In this document: positions 55,160 through 64,000 of the stretch, piece after piece
How positions within the stretch are numbered: the first letter of the stretch is position 1
Layout: each line of letters begins with the position of its first letter
Source of the DNA: an uncultured Eubacteriales bacterium
GTDB taxonomy: Bacteria > Bacillota > Clostridia > Lachnospirales > Lachnospiraceae
Direction of reading: 5' to 3'
DNA: 64,000 bases
Assembly: GCA_900316115.1 (NCBI GenBank)
Contig: ONBN01000002.1
Coordinates: forward strand, 1-64,000
Program-made: the position numbers and the translations under genes
The notes under the pieces: model-generated
Database searches by the model: none
Told to the model about the DNA's origin: nothing
What the model saw: the letters and a program-made list of their open reading frames with translations, nothing else

Positions 55160-55966
55160 TCATTTATACGGTCCTGCTTTTGCATCCTCCGCAAATTCTG
55201 TCAGATTCTTCCATGTATCAGGATCTGTTACAACATCGATCTGGATATCGTCAAATAATTCTTCCTGCACCACATGGATATGTCCCATCTTCATCAACTC
55301 CAGCACTGAAAGAAAGGTAACGATCACCTGCACTCTGGAGCACTGTCTTTCCAGAAGCTGTCTGAAGCTGAACTTCCTGTGGCTCTTTGCATAATCCTTC
55401 ATCTGGAGCATTTTGTCAGAAAGACTTACCTCTTCCTTCTCAATGGTTCCAAACTTGCTTCGGATAGGGTCGATCCTGTCATCCTGCTTCCGCATAATGG
55501 ACTTGTAGATCTCATTCAGCTTCTCCAGAGTCAGACCCTCAAGAAGGACAGCCGGATCCACAGGCTCCCTGTACTGCAGCACTTCCTTGGGGACTGTAGG
55601 CTTTTTATAATAAATCCCTTCTGCATCATCCATCTTATCCCGGAGTTCATAAGACATATACTTGTACATTTTATATTCAAGAAGCTTCTGTACCAGTTCT
55701 GCTCTTGGATCCTCTTCCTCACCCTCTTCATTAACCTCTTTAGGAAGGAGCATCCTGCATTTAATGTCCAGAAGTGTGGCTGCCATGACCATAAACTCGC
55801 TCATAACACCAAGATCCTCTTTTTCCATTGCATGGATATATTCCATGTACTGGTCTGTGATCTCCACAATAGGAATATCATAGATATCTATTTTATTTTT
55901 ATCGATCAGGTGAAGGAGCAGATCCAGCGGTCCTTCAAACACATTTAACTTTACAGATATAGCCAT
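55160..55966 (-). CDS. scpA: Segregation and condensation protein ScpA
   Basis: 268 residues. N-terminal FEGPLDLLLHLIDKNKIDIY and EFMVMAATLLDIKCRMLLP and the C-terminal winged helix (VIVTFLSVLELMKMGHIHVV) are kleisin signatures. It bridges SMC heads. Confidence 0.96.
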   Translation of the reverse strand: MAISVKLNVFEGPLDLLLHLIDKNKIDIYDIPIVEITDQYMEYIHAMEKEDLGVMSEFMVMAATLLDIKCRMLLPKEVNEEGEEEDPRAELVQKLLEYKMYKYMSYELRDKMDDAEGIYYKKPTVPKEVLQYREPVDPAVLLEGLTLEKLNEIYKSIMRKQDDRIDPIRSKFGTIEKEEVSLSDKMLQMKDYAKSHRKFSFRQLLERQCSRVQVIVTFLSVLELMKMGHIHVVQEELFDDIQIDVVTDPDTWKNLTEFAEDAKAGPYK

Positions 55967-55999
55967 TAATATTGTTCTCCCGGTCTTTCATTTTACATG

Positions 56000-56812
56000 T
56001 TATACATGGGATTGTAAAGGGCTGCCTTCCATTTCAATGATCAGAAGTTCCCTTGGATTATGGATACGCACAGGAATGGTGTGCTCTCCCAGTCCTGCGC
56101 TTACCACCACATATTTTCCTTCTTTTTCAAAGTCCCCACAGCAAAAAGGCGGAAACAGAAGATACTGAGGACAAATCAGCCCATGATGCCTGGACAGACG
56201 CAGGATCCCGCCATGATAATGACCGCAGACAGTCAGATCTGCATTCCAGGAAAAATATGCCTTTCCGTATTTAGGATTATGGGCAAGAAGTATATTCAGC
56301 CTGGATGGGTCACTGCTGCCAATCAAAGCATTGATCTGCTGGCTGGAAAGCTTTGGGGAATCCGGCTTATGATAATATTCCATTGGAAGCTCCAGCCCGT
56401 AAATAGTCAGCGGGATCTCCCCTATGGTAATCTCTTCTTTTTCATTGTGCAGGATCTTTATGCCGCTCTTTTCCAGTTCCTTTTCATAATCTGTATAAAT
56501 CCTGGCAGTCTCTGGCTGAAGCTTCATCCTGCATTCATGATTGCCTAATGCCATATAAACCGGAAATTCTTTTGCAAGGGAAAGAAGAAGTTCCTTTGCC
56601 ACAGGAATGGATTCAGGCAGAGTACGCACGATCATATCCCCGGCGCATAAAACAAGATCCGGCTGCTGTCTGCGGATTTCTTCCAGCAGTGTCTGATTAC
56701 CAGCACCGAATTCTCTACCATGAAGATCCGTAAGAAAGGCTGCTTTCAGTTTTTCCCCCTGGGGGACCTTGGAAGAGGTAAGTTTGTAAACCTGTGTGTG
56801 AAAACGGATCAT
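56000..56812 (-). CDS. Calcineurin-like metallophosphoesterase
   Basis: 270 residues. Metal-site motifs in order: FLTDLHGREFG, CAGDMIV, ALGNHECRM, LLAHNP and CGHYHGGILR. No signal peptide; an N-terminal hydrophobic anchor such as that of YkuE-type enzymes is weak. The target is unknown. Its start overlaps the MoeA-like stop by four bases. Confidence 0.85.
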   Translation of the reverse strand: MIRFHTQVYKLTSSKVPQGEKLKAAFLTDLHGREFGAGNQTLLEEIRRQQPDLVLCAGDMIVRTLPESIPVAKELLLSLAKEFPVYMALGNHECRMKLQPETARIYTDYEKELEKSGIKILHNEKEEITIGEIPLTIYGLELPMEYYHKPDSPKLSSQQINALIGSSDPSRLNILLAHNPKYGKAYFSWNADLTVCGHYHGGILRLSRHHGLICPQYLLFPPFCCGDFEKEGKYVVVSAGLGEHTIPVRIHNPRELLIIEMEGSPLQSHV

Positions 56813-57837
56813 TTGCCAAACCCACAGGCAGGGAAAGTACAGACTTTACAGTTCAGGCAAAGTCCTCCCTCTCCATATGCAGCCACTTCCTCTTCATGGA
56901 TCTCATCTCCTGCAGCCAGTCTTGGAAGTACAAGATCGAAAACTGTACGCTTTGAATACATTACACATCCTGGCAGACCGATCACAGGAACGCTTTTCCC
57001 ATCCTTCTCATAATAAGAAACCAGAAGCATGGCTCCGGGAAGCACAGGTGCTCCATAGGTTACGATCCTTGCGCCTGTATCACGGATCCCACCTGGTGTA
57101 CGGTCATCCGGATCTACGCTCATCCCGCCGCTGCAAAGCACCATATCAGCTCCGTCCTCTATAAATTTCAGAATATCCTCCGTGATCTGAGCCTTATCAT
57201 CTCCAGGCATGGTCTGCCCCATCACTTCCATGGAATATTCTTTCAGTTTTTCCACAAGCACCGGAGTAAAGGTATCCTGGATCAGCCCCTTTTTTACCTC
57301 ACTGCCTGTAGTTACAATCCCCACTTTCATAGACCTGTAAGGAAGTATGGAAAAAATAGGCTCTTTTCCTGCTGCTTCCCTGGCTTTATCCATTTTTTCC
57401 TGCTCGATCACAAGTGGAATGATCCTGGTTCCTGCGATCTTGTCTCCCTTTTTCACCGGAAAATCCCCATGCCTTGAGGCGATCATCATTTCTCCCTGGC
57501 TGTTCACTGCCAGAAGGGCATCCCTGCGGATCTTCAGTACACCGTCTATATCTGCGATCAGCTCGATCTTTCCCTCGCTTACATCACTGCCATGCATATG
57601 TTCTCCTGCACAGATCTGATACAGGATCTGTGCAGCCTCATTTTCGTGAAGGATCCCTTCTTTCTTTTCCCATACGTATAAGTGCTCTTTCCCAACAGAA
57701 AGAAGAAGGGGAATATCCTCCTCTTGGATCACATGACCTTTTTTAAACAGAACACCCTTTTTTTCATCTTTAATGATCTGTGTTATGTCGTGACACAGTA
57801 CACTTCCCACTGCATCCTGGGTTCTGATCTCTTTCAT
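56809..57837 (-). CDS. MoeA-like molybdopterin-binding domain protein with Cys-rich tail
   Basis: About 342 residues from ATG 57837 (AAGGAGG upstream). N-terminal third resembles a MoeA-type domain (QDAVGSVLCHDITQII, GVLFKKGHVIQEEDIPLLL). The second half is a MoCF-binding domain: KVGIVTTGSEV, MVLCSGGMSVDPDDRTPGGI, GAMLLVSYY and IGLPGCVMY. The C-terminus ends CLNCKVCTFPACGFGK, with four Cys in 14 residues that may bind an Fe-S cluster or zinc. No other molybdenum cofactor genes are nearby. It belongs to a family annotated as molybdopterin-binding; its reaction is not known. Confidence 0.82.
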   Translation of the reverse strand: MKEIRTQDAVGSVLCHDITQIIKDEKKGVLFKKGHVIQEEDIPLLLSVGKEHLYVWEKKEGILHENEAAQILYQICAGEHMHGSDVSEGKIELIADIDGVLKIRRDALLAVNSQGEMMIASRHGDFPVKKGDKIAGTRIIPLVIEQEKMDKAREAAGKEPIFSILPYRSMKVGIVTTGSEVKKGLIQDTFTPVLVEKLKEYSMEVMGQTMPGDDKAQITEDILKFIEDGADMVLCSGGMSVDPDDRTPGGIRDTGARIVTYGAPVLPGAMLLVSYYEKDGKSVPVIGLPGCVMYSKRTVFDLVLPRLAAGDEIHEEEVAAYGEGGLCLNCKVCTFPACGFGK

Positions 57838-57959
57838 CTGCCAAAACCTCCTTATATTCCACGGCTTTACATTCATGCCGCTTTCTCTCCAAAATCAATG
57901 TAATCCCTATTATAAGCCTATCTGCCGGTTTTTGTCAAAATAAGCCTGTTCTTTTTCGG

Positions 57960-59207
57960 TTATCCTGTCTGCTCAGATGTAAGCTGCTGTCCCATATGGA
58001 AAGCCAGTCTTTTTCCCAACTTTTTCAGGCAGTACATCCAGCTGGACGCCGGCACAGTTTCGTTGTAAAGGATCTGCACACTGCCTAATTTCCGATCACC
58101 GTCATAGTATTCCATTTCTCCTGCCTTTTCCCCTTTTCTTACAGGTGCTTTTACCTGCTCTGGAACAATCAGCTTTCTTTTTACTTCCCCTATACTTTTT
58201 CCTTCTGTTCCAAGCCAGGTAAATGTGTTCTCATATACCAGGGAAACCTGATCCTTTTCTCCTTTTTTCACCTTTATATCCGAAAGCTTTGGCGGCTGCT
58301 CATCTATGTACAGGCTGCATTTTGAAAATCCGTAGTTTAATAAAGCTGCCCCATCTTTAAAACGCACCTTATAATCCGGTGCTCCCATTATCACAGCGAT
58401 CAACGTGATACCATTTTTCTCAGCCACAGCAGAAACACAGTATTTTGCCTTGCTGGTGCTTCCTGTTTTCAATCCTTTGCAGCCTTCATAGCTTCGCAAA
58501 AGCTTGTTGGTATTGGTAAGTGTAAACTCTTTGGATCCCTGTCTTGTTACATGCAGGATGTTCTCCATCCATATGGAGGAATAATCCAGGATCTGCGGGT
58601 ATCTGGTGATCAATTCCCTGCTCATGATAGCCACATCCTTTGCCGTAGTATAATGGTTATCTGAATCTGTCAGCCCGCAGCAGTCCTCAAAATGGGTATT
58701 TTTCATTCCAAGCTGCTCTGCCCGCTGATTCATCCTTTTTACAAATTCCTGTTCGCTCCCTGCAATATGCTCTGCCATTGCCACACTGGCATCATTTCCG
58801 GAAGCGATCACAATGCATTTGATCATTGTCTCCACATCCTGGGTTTCCCCCTCTTCCAGGAAAACCTGGGAACCGCCCATAGACTTTGCATAAGCGCTGG
58901 TAGTCACTGTATCTGTAAGCTTCAGATTCCCCTCAGACATGCTGTCAAAGATCAGCAGAAGGGTCATGATCTTTGTAATACTTGCAGGGCTTCTTTTCTC
59001 TTCATCTCCCTTTTCATAAAGCATCGTCCCTGTGCCCGCTTCCATCAGGATCCCTGCCGGTGCCTGGATCAGCACATCTTCACCAGTACTGATTTTCTCC
59101 TCATTTTCCTCTCCACTGGCGATCACTCCTCCATTTCCACAGACCATCATGATCGTGATCAGAAACAGCGCCAGACCTCTTTTCCATTTACTTCTGTCCA
59201 AAACCAT
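57960..59207 (-). CDS. D-alanyl-D-alanine carboxypeptidase (DacB/DacF-like)
   Basis: 415 residues. Signal peptide (ALFLITIMMVCGNGGVIASG), SxxK in SPASITKIM, SxN in VIASGNDASVA and KTG in GLKTGSTSKAKY, then a C-terminal domain (about 290-400). It is close in type to the protein at 52411 but not its recent copy. A terminator lies upstream at 59272-59316. Confidence 0.93.
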   Translation of the reverse strand: MVLDRSKWKRGLALFLITIMMVCGNGGVIASGEENEEKISTGEDVLIQAPAGILMEAGTGTMLYEKGDEEKRSPASITKIMTLLLIFDSMSEGNLKLTDTVTTSAYAKSMGGSQVFLEEGETQDVETMIKCIVIASGNDASVAMAEHIAGSEQEFVKRMNQRAEQLGMKNTHFEDCCGLTDSDNHYTTAKDVAIMSRELITRYPQILDYSSIWMENILHVTRQGSKEFTLTNTNKLLRSYEGCKGLKTGSTSKAKYCVSAVAEKNGITLIAVIMGAPDYKVRFKDGAALLNYGFSKCSLYIDEQPPKLSDIKVKKGEKDQVSLVYENTFTWLGTEGKSIGEVKRKLIVPEQVKAPVRKGEKAGEMEYYDGDRKLGSVQILYNETVPASSWMYCLKKLGKRLAFHMGQQLTSEQTG

Positions 59208-59271
59208 CTGCCCCCTGTATTCCCTTTACTCTATTGTAAAAAAGAACAGGGATTTTTATGCCTTGAGATTT

Positions 59272-59316
59272 AAAAAGGGCGGATGGATCACCATTTTTTA
59301 GTGATTTCTCCGCCCA
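59272..59316 (-). terminator. Intrinsic terminator of the giant surface protein gene
   Basis: GGGCGGAGAAATCAC pairs with GTGATCCATCCGCCC around TAAAAAATG, followed by TTTTTAAAT on the minus strand, 46 bases after the stop. Confidence 0.88.
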
Positions 59317-59361
59317 TTTGCTTTACTGAAGTACCTTACTTATTTGTTCAGCCTATCAGCT

Positions 59362-62300
59362 TCATTTATTTATTTTTCTTTTTTTCAGCTTCCAGCCAGT
59401 GGCAAGGATCGCAGCAATTGCCATCAGCAGCAGGCACTGCCATAATGCCATATCACTGGTATCTCCTGTCTTTGGAGAAGAAGTTCCTGTGCTGCTGCCT
59501 CCTGAAGATCCGCCATATCCGCCACCTCTATATGAGCTTCCACCTTTTCCAGGAGCCGGTGTAGCCGTTGGCTCTTTTTCTTCGGAAACAGGTGTAGCTG
59601 TTGGTGTCTTTTCCGGTTTTGGAGTCACTGTCTGAGCTGGAGTTGTTACCTGTGGTGTTGGCTCTGGTGTAGCAGAAATCTGCGGTGTTTCCGTAATGTC
59701 CGGTGTTGGCTGCGGCTTGTCTGTAGGTTTGGGTTCCTCTGTTGGAACAGGAGTAGCCGTTGGTGCCACATACTGGTTAATGATCTCTGTGTTTGCAGTG
59801 GAGGATACTTTCTCTGTAGCGTTTCCTTCACCTGATAAGCCATCTGATGACTTCCAGCTTACTGACCATCCATCCGGATTCTTTTCAGTTACAGAGTAAC
59901 TCATGCACTCCTGAGGCACGCAGAAATGAATGGTCTGCTTATCCTTCAGTGAAAAGCTGTATGTGCCTTCCTCGGTCTGGATACCGGTCTTTGTTCCATC
60001 TGCAACCTGGTACAGGCTTCCTTTATATGGATCCCCGTTTGCCTCAAACAGTTCCAGCACCATATCAAAATTCTGATCTGTTTCTTTCCCTTCAACTGTT
60101 TTGGTAACAGAGAATTCCTTAAATACAGGAAGGTTAAATTTGATCGCACAGTCTGACAGGGTGCCTCCTCTTTCCAGGTAATAGAATGCAAAGGTATGCT
60201 TTGTCCCTGCTGCCCACTCTGAATCGTCAAATGACCCGATCGCCTTTGGATATCCTGCAAAAATATCAGACAGGGAGCCGGTCTGTACATCACCGGTCAC
60301 ACTGCTAGTAACCGTGTAGATTCCCTTTGTAAAATTAATGCTTCCGGAAACTGCCTCATGGATACCACCCATATCAAGCACAAGCTGTCCGTCAATGAAA
60401 AGCCATGCATCATCATCCCCGCTGAAGGAGAATACCAGGTCTTTCCTATCTTTAACATTTCCCTGTTCATCTGTAACTGCAACAGTTCCGTTTTCCGGGA
60501 TCAGGAAATCCTTTTCCATGCTCATTCCAAAATGGTAATACACGGTATTCATCTGATCCAGCAGATAAATCCCTTCCGTACCTTTATCTGCAGTTCCCCA
60601 TACGCCTTCATCCTGAAAACTGTTAAACGGCAGGAAACCAGCGCCTTTACTGCCCCATCCATCAATACCAAGGGCCTTGTCATACTGGTAGATCTTATTT
60701 GTACCAGCATCATAGCCTGCATGGTTCAGGCTGCTCTGATAACTGTATTCATTGGAAGCCGGGTCATATACAAAATCAAATCCAACATTTGAGTAGACTG
60801 TTTTCGTACCCCCGTTTACCGGAGTTGCCGCCTGGGTCTGGTCAAACAATGAAAACGGTGTGGTGTAATTAAACACCGGAAGCCCGTCCTCTCCCAGCTG
60901 ATTCTTTACAATCCCCGGGAAAACGGTATTGTAAAAAGAGTTCACAGGTGTATTTTTTACATTTACCGGATCATACCGGAACCTGTATTGTGCACTCTGC
61001 TTTGCCAGTTCAAAACCTTCCCAGTTTCCGAAATCATAATCAAACAATGTAACAGGTAAAGATCTTACGTCTGTCAGTCTGGAAGCTGTATCGCTTTCAC
61101 CGGAAGATGTATTCTTAGGTGAAGTTGCCAGTACCAGATGGGTAGCCGGATTACTCTGATTCGGCCACTGGAAAATTGTGCCCTTATAGGTCTGTCTGCC
61201 TGACAACTGTACATCTGCAGGTATCTGGCATTTCTCTGTGATAATATCAAAATCTTTACTGTTATTCAAAGACACAGTATAGGAAAAATCACACAGAGGA
61301 TACTGAGGCAGGATCACAATGGCTTCATTATCTTTCAAATGAGCGTGTACTGTATAACCAAAGTCAGCATCCAGATCCCCTGATTCCCAATAACCCCAGT
61401 CTTTGTCCGGAACTCCCAGGTTGATCCAGTCACCATAGTCATGTTTATTATCAGCCTTATGCCATACTCCATTTTCGTCCTTCTGATACAGCCAGGCCCA
61501 GAAATGCATACGGCCAAGGGATGGTTCGCCTCCGGTTCCCAGTTCTGACATATCCAGACGAACATTGATCTCTGCCATCTCATCAGAGGTTCCGCCTACA
61601 TTTTTATTCTGGATCACAAGACCTTCATTGGGAAGTCTATTTTCACTTAAATCTGTGCAGTAAAGGGTTGTTGATCCCCCATCAGTTGCCTTTAGCACAT
61701 GATTTCTTTCTTTCTGATCCCTAAGATCAAGAGTTCCTGAAATACCATAAGGAGTACGGCCCGTGCTGTATGTAACAGGCTCTGTGCTCTCCCAGTTCTG
61801 ATCCTTCCATCTTTTTATAGATCCAAGATAATAATAATGCTCATAACTGCTATCAATTTTATATTTCCAGAACCTGTATTTTACCGTACCATTCTGAGGA
61901 TACAGGATTTTACCACTGCTGTCTGTTTTTTCAAATGGTCCATCAGATTGCTGAAACTCCCCATAAGATGCACCATCGTCGTAATAATCCTCTCTAAACG
62001 ATTTGTTTTTTAAAGCAGCCGATGGAAGGATTGGTCTTATAACCGCCACGATAGAAGGATCTGTTTCTTTATTAACCTTCTTGATCCTGTCCCCTGATTT
62101 TTTCGCCTGATATACAGTTACTGTATTAGAATAAGGAGTATAAATCCCATCCTCTCCCTTTTTATAATACTCTTTTATATAATAATCATATTCTCCTGAT
62201 CCAAGATGATCTGAAGAAAGCAGCAATTCCTCTTCTCCAACCCCAGGCAGGACAATGATCCCATAATTGGGAAGTCCGTTTTCTCCGATCCCACACTTAT

Positions 62301-64000
62301 CCTCCCTTGTATCTTCCTTTACAGACAATTCTGCTTTCTGAAGACTCAGCCCATCATCACTGACTGACTTAATACTATAAAAAGTCTGGCCTTCCTTCTG
62401 GATCTGTGTATCATCCTGCCCTGTAAGCACAAGACCCTCTTCATTTCCGGACAATTCCACATTATAGTCAAAATTGAAATATCTGATCTTCTGGCTGCTT
62501 CCATACTGTGCGGCCGAAAGAACTGAGCCGCCCCATCTATAATATCCGTTAGAATAAATATTTCTTCTGTCATTGCTTGAGTTCTCTATTCCAACACAAC
62601 TTCCCGTATACTCCGGGCTGTAGGGAAGGATACAGATAATATCTCCTTTTTGAAGATCCATATCTGAAAGATCAAAACCGGTTTTCTTCTCAGAGGAAAC
62701 ATTCAGGATCTGATGTTCTTTCTCTTCATAGATTCCCTCATCTCCCAGCCTGTATTGCACTGCCAGCATCCTGGTTCCGCCCCTGCCGGTGATCTGATAT
62801 CTCCATTCATACGTTTCAGAAATCCTGTACAGTTCCTTTGTACTGTATCCCATTCCGGCTTCGCCATTTTTGTACGCTTCAGGCACTGAGACATTTACCT
62901 TCAACAATCCGTCCAAACCGGTGTCCGGAATATCCCCTACCTCTAATCGAAGTCCGATATTTGGGAGACCATCTGCCCCATACTCCAGAACCGTTCCATC
63001 TGTCTGCGCTTTTACAGAAACCATTAGATCTGCCCCTGCAGTACCTTTATGATCTGCCTGATCATGTCCATAGGTCAGCCAGCTGCCTTTTATCATGTCT
63101 TCACTGTAATATGGGGTGCTTTCTCCATCCAGGGATGTTATTCCTGTTATCTTCCATTCCTGGGTACTGTTTAAGAATACTTGATACTGAAAACAGTAAT
63201 TACGGCTGCATTTCTTTAAATAATCTGCTAGCTTATTGGAAGAATATCCAAATTCAACAGGCACTGTACAATCCAAAGGAATTACTGCTGCAACTTCATC
63301 CGGCTCCGGATCCACATAAAAACAATGGATATAATCGGAAGTGTCTGTATATAATTCTAACACTTTCGGCTCATAGGTACCATGTTCTCCTGTCCGCTTA
63401 TATTTTTCTTCCAATTCATACTTTCCGGTTTCCTGATTCAGTTTATAATAAACACACACAGCTCGAAGTGCAGAGTTCTGGTAATTGTTTGGCTGATTGT
63501 TATGATTTTTGTCCCAGCAGGGATTCACCCTTATAAAATACCCTGGGTATCTTTCAACTCCATCGTATCCGGTAACTGTTCCGGTATTTGGAGCGCCGCG
63601 TACAAGAAGCGCATAGTTAGGCAGCCCATTCTCTCTATATGTAGGAAGCGAAGCCTCTTCTGCTTGAATACCAAGTATTGGTGGCTCTTCCAGTTCATTA
63701 TCTGAGGACAATACAGCGGTCCACTTTTCTCCTGACTGTTTCCACACATTCCCTTCTGTCAGTTCTTTATACTCTATAAACAGTTCCTCTTCCTGAACAA
63801 GAGGTTTTATCCATACCTGATAATTATAAAGAGCCGAAACCGGCGCATACACAACATAAGTGTCACCAGGTCTTAATGCTCTTTTTTCTCCATAGTATGT
63901 ACTTTCACTGCTCAAAGAAATAGAAGACCTGCTGTTCTCTATTTCTTTCCAGTTTCCCTGTTCATTTTTCTCATACAATGCGCCTTTCAAGCTATAAGAA
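59362..64000 (-). CDS. Giant repeat surface protein with fibro-slime domain and SPKTG sorting signal (partial)
   Basis: The frame is open to the right edge, so the N-terminus and signal peptide lie outside; the visible part is about 1,545 residues. A recurring module of about 215-250 residues is marked by a GLPN-type motif: ENGLPNYALL, ADGLPNIGLR, ENGLPNYGII, ENRLPNEGLV and EDGLPVFNY, near 63620, 62965, 62270, 61633 and 60885. A fibro-slime/PA14-like domain follows (VFSFSGDDDAWLFIDGQLVL, near 60400), then a domain resembling Cna-B-like prealbumin folds (KTVEGKETDQNFDMVLELFE). The end is a Pro/Thr stalk, a Gly/Ser linker, SPKTGDTSD, a hydrophobic helix and KLKKRKINK, the pattern of sortase anchoring with Ser instead of Leu. 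It probably binds host or dietary glycans or mediates adhesion, which is inference. Confidence 0.88.
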   Translation of the reverse strand, partial: SYSLKGALYEKNEQGNWKEIENSRSSISLSSESTYYGEKRALRPGDTYVVYAPVSALYNYQVWIKPLVQEEELFIEYKELTEGNVWKQSGEKWTAVLSSDNELEEPPILGIQAEEASLPTYRENGLPNYALLVRGAPNTGTVTGYDGVERYPGYFIRVNPCWDKNHNNQPNNYQNSALRAVCVYYKLNQETGKYELEEKYKRTGEHGTYEPKVLELYTDTSDYIHCFYVDPEPDEVAAVIPLDCTVPVEFGYSSNKLADYLKKCSRNYCFQYQVFLNSTQEWKITGITSLDGESTPYYSEDMIKGSWLTYGHDQADHKGTAGADLMVSVKAQTDGTVLEYGADGLPNIGLRLEVGDIPDTGLDGLLKVNVSVPEAYKNGEAGMGYSTKELYRISETYEWRYQITGRGGTRMLAVQYRLGDEGIYEEKEHQILNVSSEKKTGFDLSDMDLQKGDIICILPYSPEYTGSCVGIENSSNDRRNIYSNGYYRWGGSVLSAAQYGSSQKIRYFNFDYNVELSGNEEGLVLTGQDDTQIQKEGQTFYSIKSVSDDGLSLQKAELSVKEDTREDKCGIGENGLPNYGIIVLPGVGEEELLLSSDHLGSGEYDYYIKEYYKKGEDGIYTPYSNTVTVYQAKKSGDRIKKVNKETDPSIVAVIRPILPSAALKNKSFREDYYDDGASYGEFQQSDGPFEKTDSSGKILYPQNGTVKYRFWKYKIDSSYEHYYYLGSIKRWKDQNWESTEPVTYSTGRTPYGISGTLDLRDQKERNHVLKATDGGSTTLYCTDLSENRLPNEGLVIQNKNVGGTSDEMAEINVRLDMSELGTGGEPSLGRMHFWAWLYQKDENGVWHKADNKHDYGDWINLGVPDKDWGYWESGDLDADFGYTVHAHLKDNEAIVILPQYPLCDFSYTVSLNNSKDFDIITEKCQIPADVQLSGRQTYKGTIFQWPNQSNPATHLVLATSPKNTSSGESDTASRLTDVRSLPVTLFDYDFGNWEGFELAKQSAQYRFRYDPVNVKNTPVNSFYNTVFPGIVKNQLGEDGLPVFNYTTPFSLFDQTQAATPVNGGTKTVYSNVGFDFVYDPASNEYSYQSSLNHAGYDAGTNKIYQYDKALGIDGWGSKGAGFLPFNSFQDEGVWGTADKGTEGIYLLDQMNTVYYHFGMSMEKDFLIPENGTVAVTDEQGNVKDRKDLVFSFSGDDDAWLFIDGQLVLDMGGIHEAVSGSINFTKGIYTVTSSVTGDVQTGSLSDIFAGYPKAIGSFDDSEWAAGTKHTFAFYYLERGGTLSDCAIKFNLPVFKEFSVTKTVEGKETDQNFDMVLELFEANGDPYKGSLYQVADGTKTGIQTEEGTYSFSLKDKQTIHFCVPQECMSYSVTEKNPDGWSVSWKSSDGLSGEGNATEKVSSTANTEIINQYVAPTATPVPTEEPKPTDKPQPTPDITETPQISATPEPTPQVTTPAQTVTPKPEKTPTATPVSEEKEPTATPAPGKGGSSYRGGGYGGSSGGSSTGTSSPKTGDTSDMALWQCLLLMAIAAILATGWKLKKRKINK

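Overview
The window looks like a chromosomal segment of a gut Firmicute of the Lachnospiraceae type, possibly close to Blautia; the genus is an inference. The evidence is the gene repertoire: an rnfCDGEAB complex, a Na+-pumping biotin decarboxylase cluster, gerW, Gls24/FakA, overlapping ispH and S1 genes, BspA-like repeats and SPKTG-type surface proteins. Strong Shine-Dalgarno sequences and Gram-positive promoters fit. Almost everything is on the minus strand; only rpmB and a YprB-like exonuclease gene are on the plus strand.

The most interesting region is 1-17760. Read on the minus strand, a consensus promoter (17731-17759) leads into a cobalamin-type riboswitch with an intrinsic terminator. 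A long, tightly packed operon follows: a leucine-rich-repeat protein, a complete ECF importer (T, fused A-A', S), a TIM-barrel protein, an alpha-barrel lipoprotein, MoxR, DUF58, a transglutaminase membrane protein, an anchored DUF4430 protein, a Pro-Thr-repeat cadherin-like membrane protein, and a very large exported PQQ-propeller/cadherin-like/Ig-like protein. The alpha-barrel and DUF4430 proteins resemble the two halves of animal intrinsic factor/transcobalamin. I therefore propose a riboswitch-controlled surface system that captures vitamin B12 and hands it to the ECF importer. A second copy of the riboswitch (474-620) precedes another exported-protein gene. The importer genes are intact. 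Many extracellular or assembly genes are broken: TAA at codon 4 of the first gene, in-frame TAG and TGA in the large protein, a one-base frameshift at about 5228, and an internal deletion that removes the MoxR ATPase core.

17756-28119 holds eutP with two EutS-like shell genes, tcdA, an alanine/lysine-rich DUF6465 protein, recG, the Gls24/FakA pair, rpmB, a 45-residue membrane peptide, gerW with a DUF2953 partner, a small unknown protein and a Nudix hydrolase. 28268-35471 holds cell-wall and DNA-repair genes: a class B PBP with its FtsW/RodA/SpoVE partner, a U32 peptidase, zapA and ruvAB. 35716-40745 is the rnf operon, with rnfB split by one extra A in an A6 run. 40773-46812 holds a PF06541 membrane protein, the YprB-like exonuclease, S1, ispH, cmk and a YhiN-type flavoprotein.

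47025-52215 is a Na+-pumping biotin decarboxylase cluster with two different carboxyltransferases. 52411-59207 holds two D,D-carboxypeptidases, a zinc phospholipase C-like protein, scpAB, a metallophosphoesterase and a MoeA-like protein. From 59362 to the right edge runs a partial giant surface protein with a repeated module, a fibro-slime domain and a C-terminal sorting signal. I saw no tRNA, rRNA, insertion sequence or CRISPR array. The only stretch over 300 bases without a gene is 383-872, which holds the second riboswitch and a palindromic hairpin.
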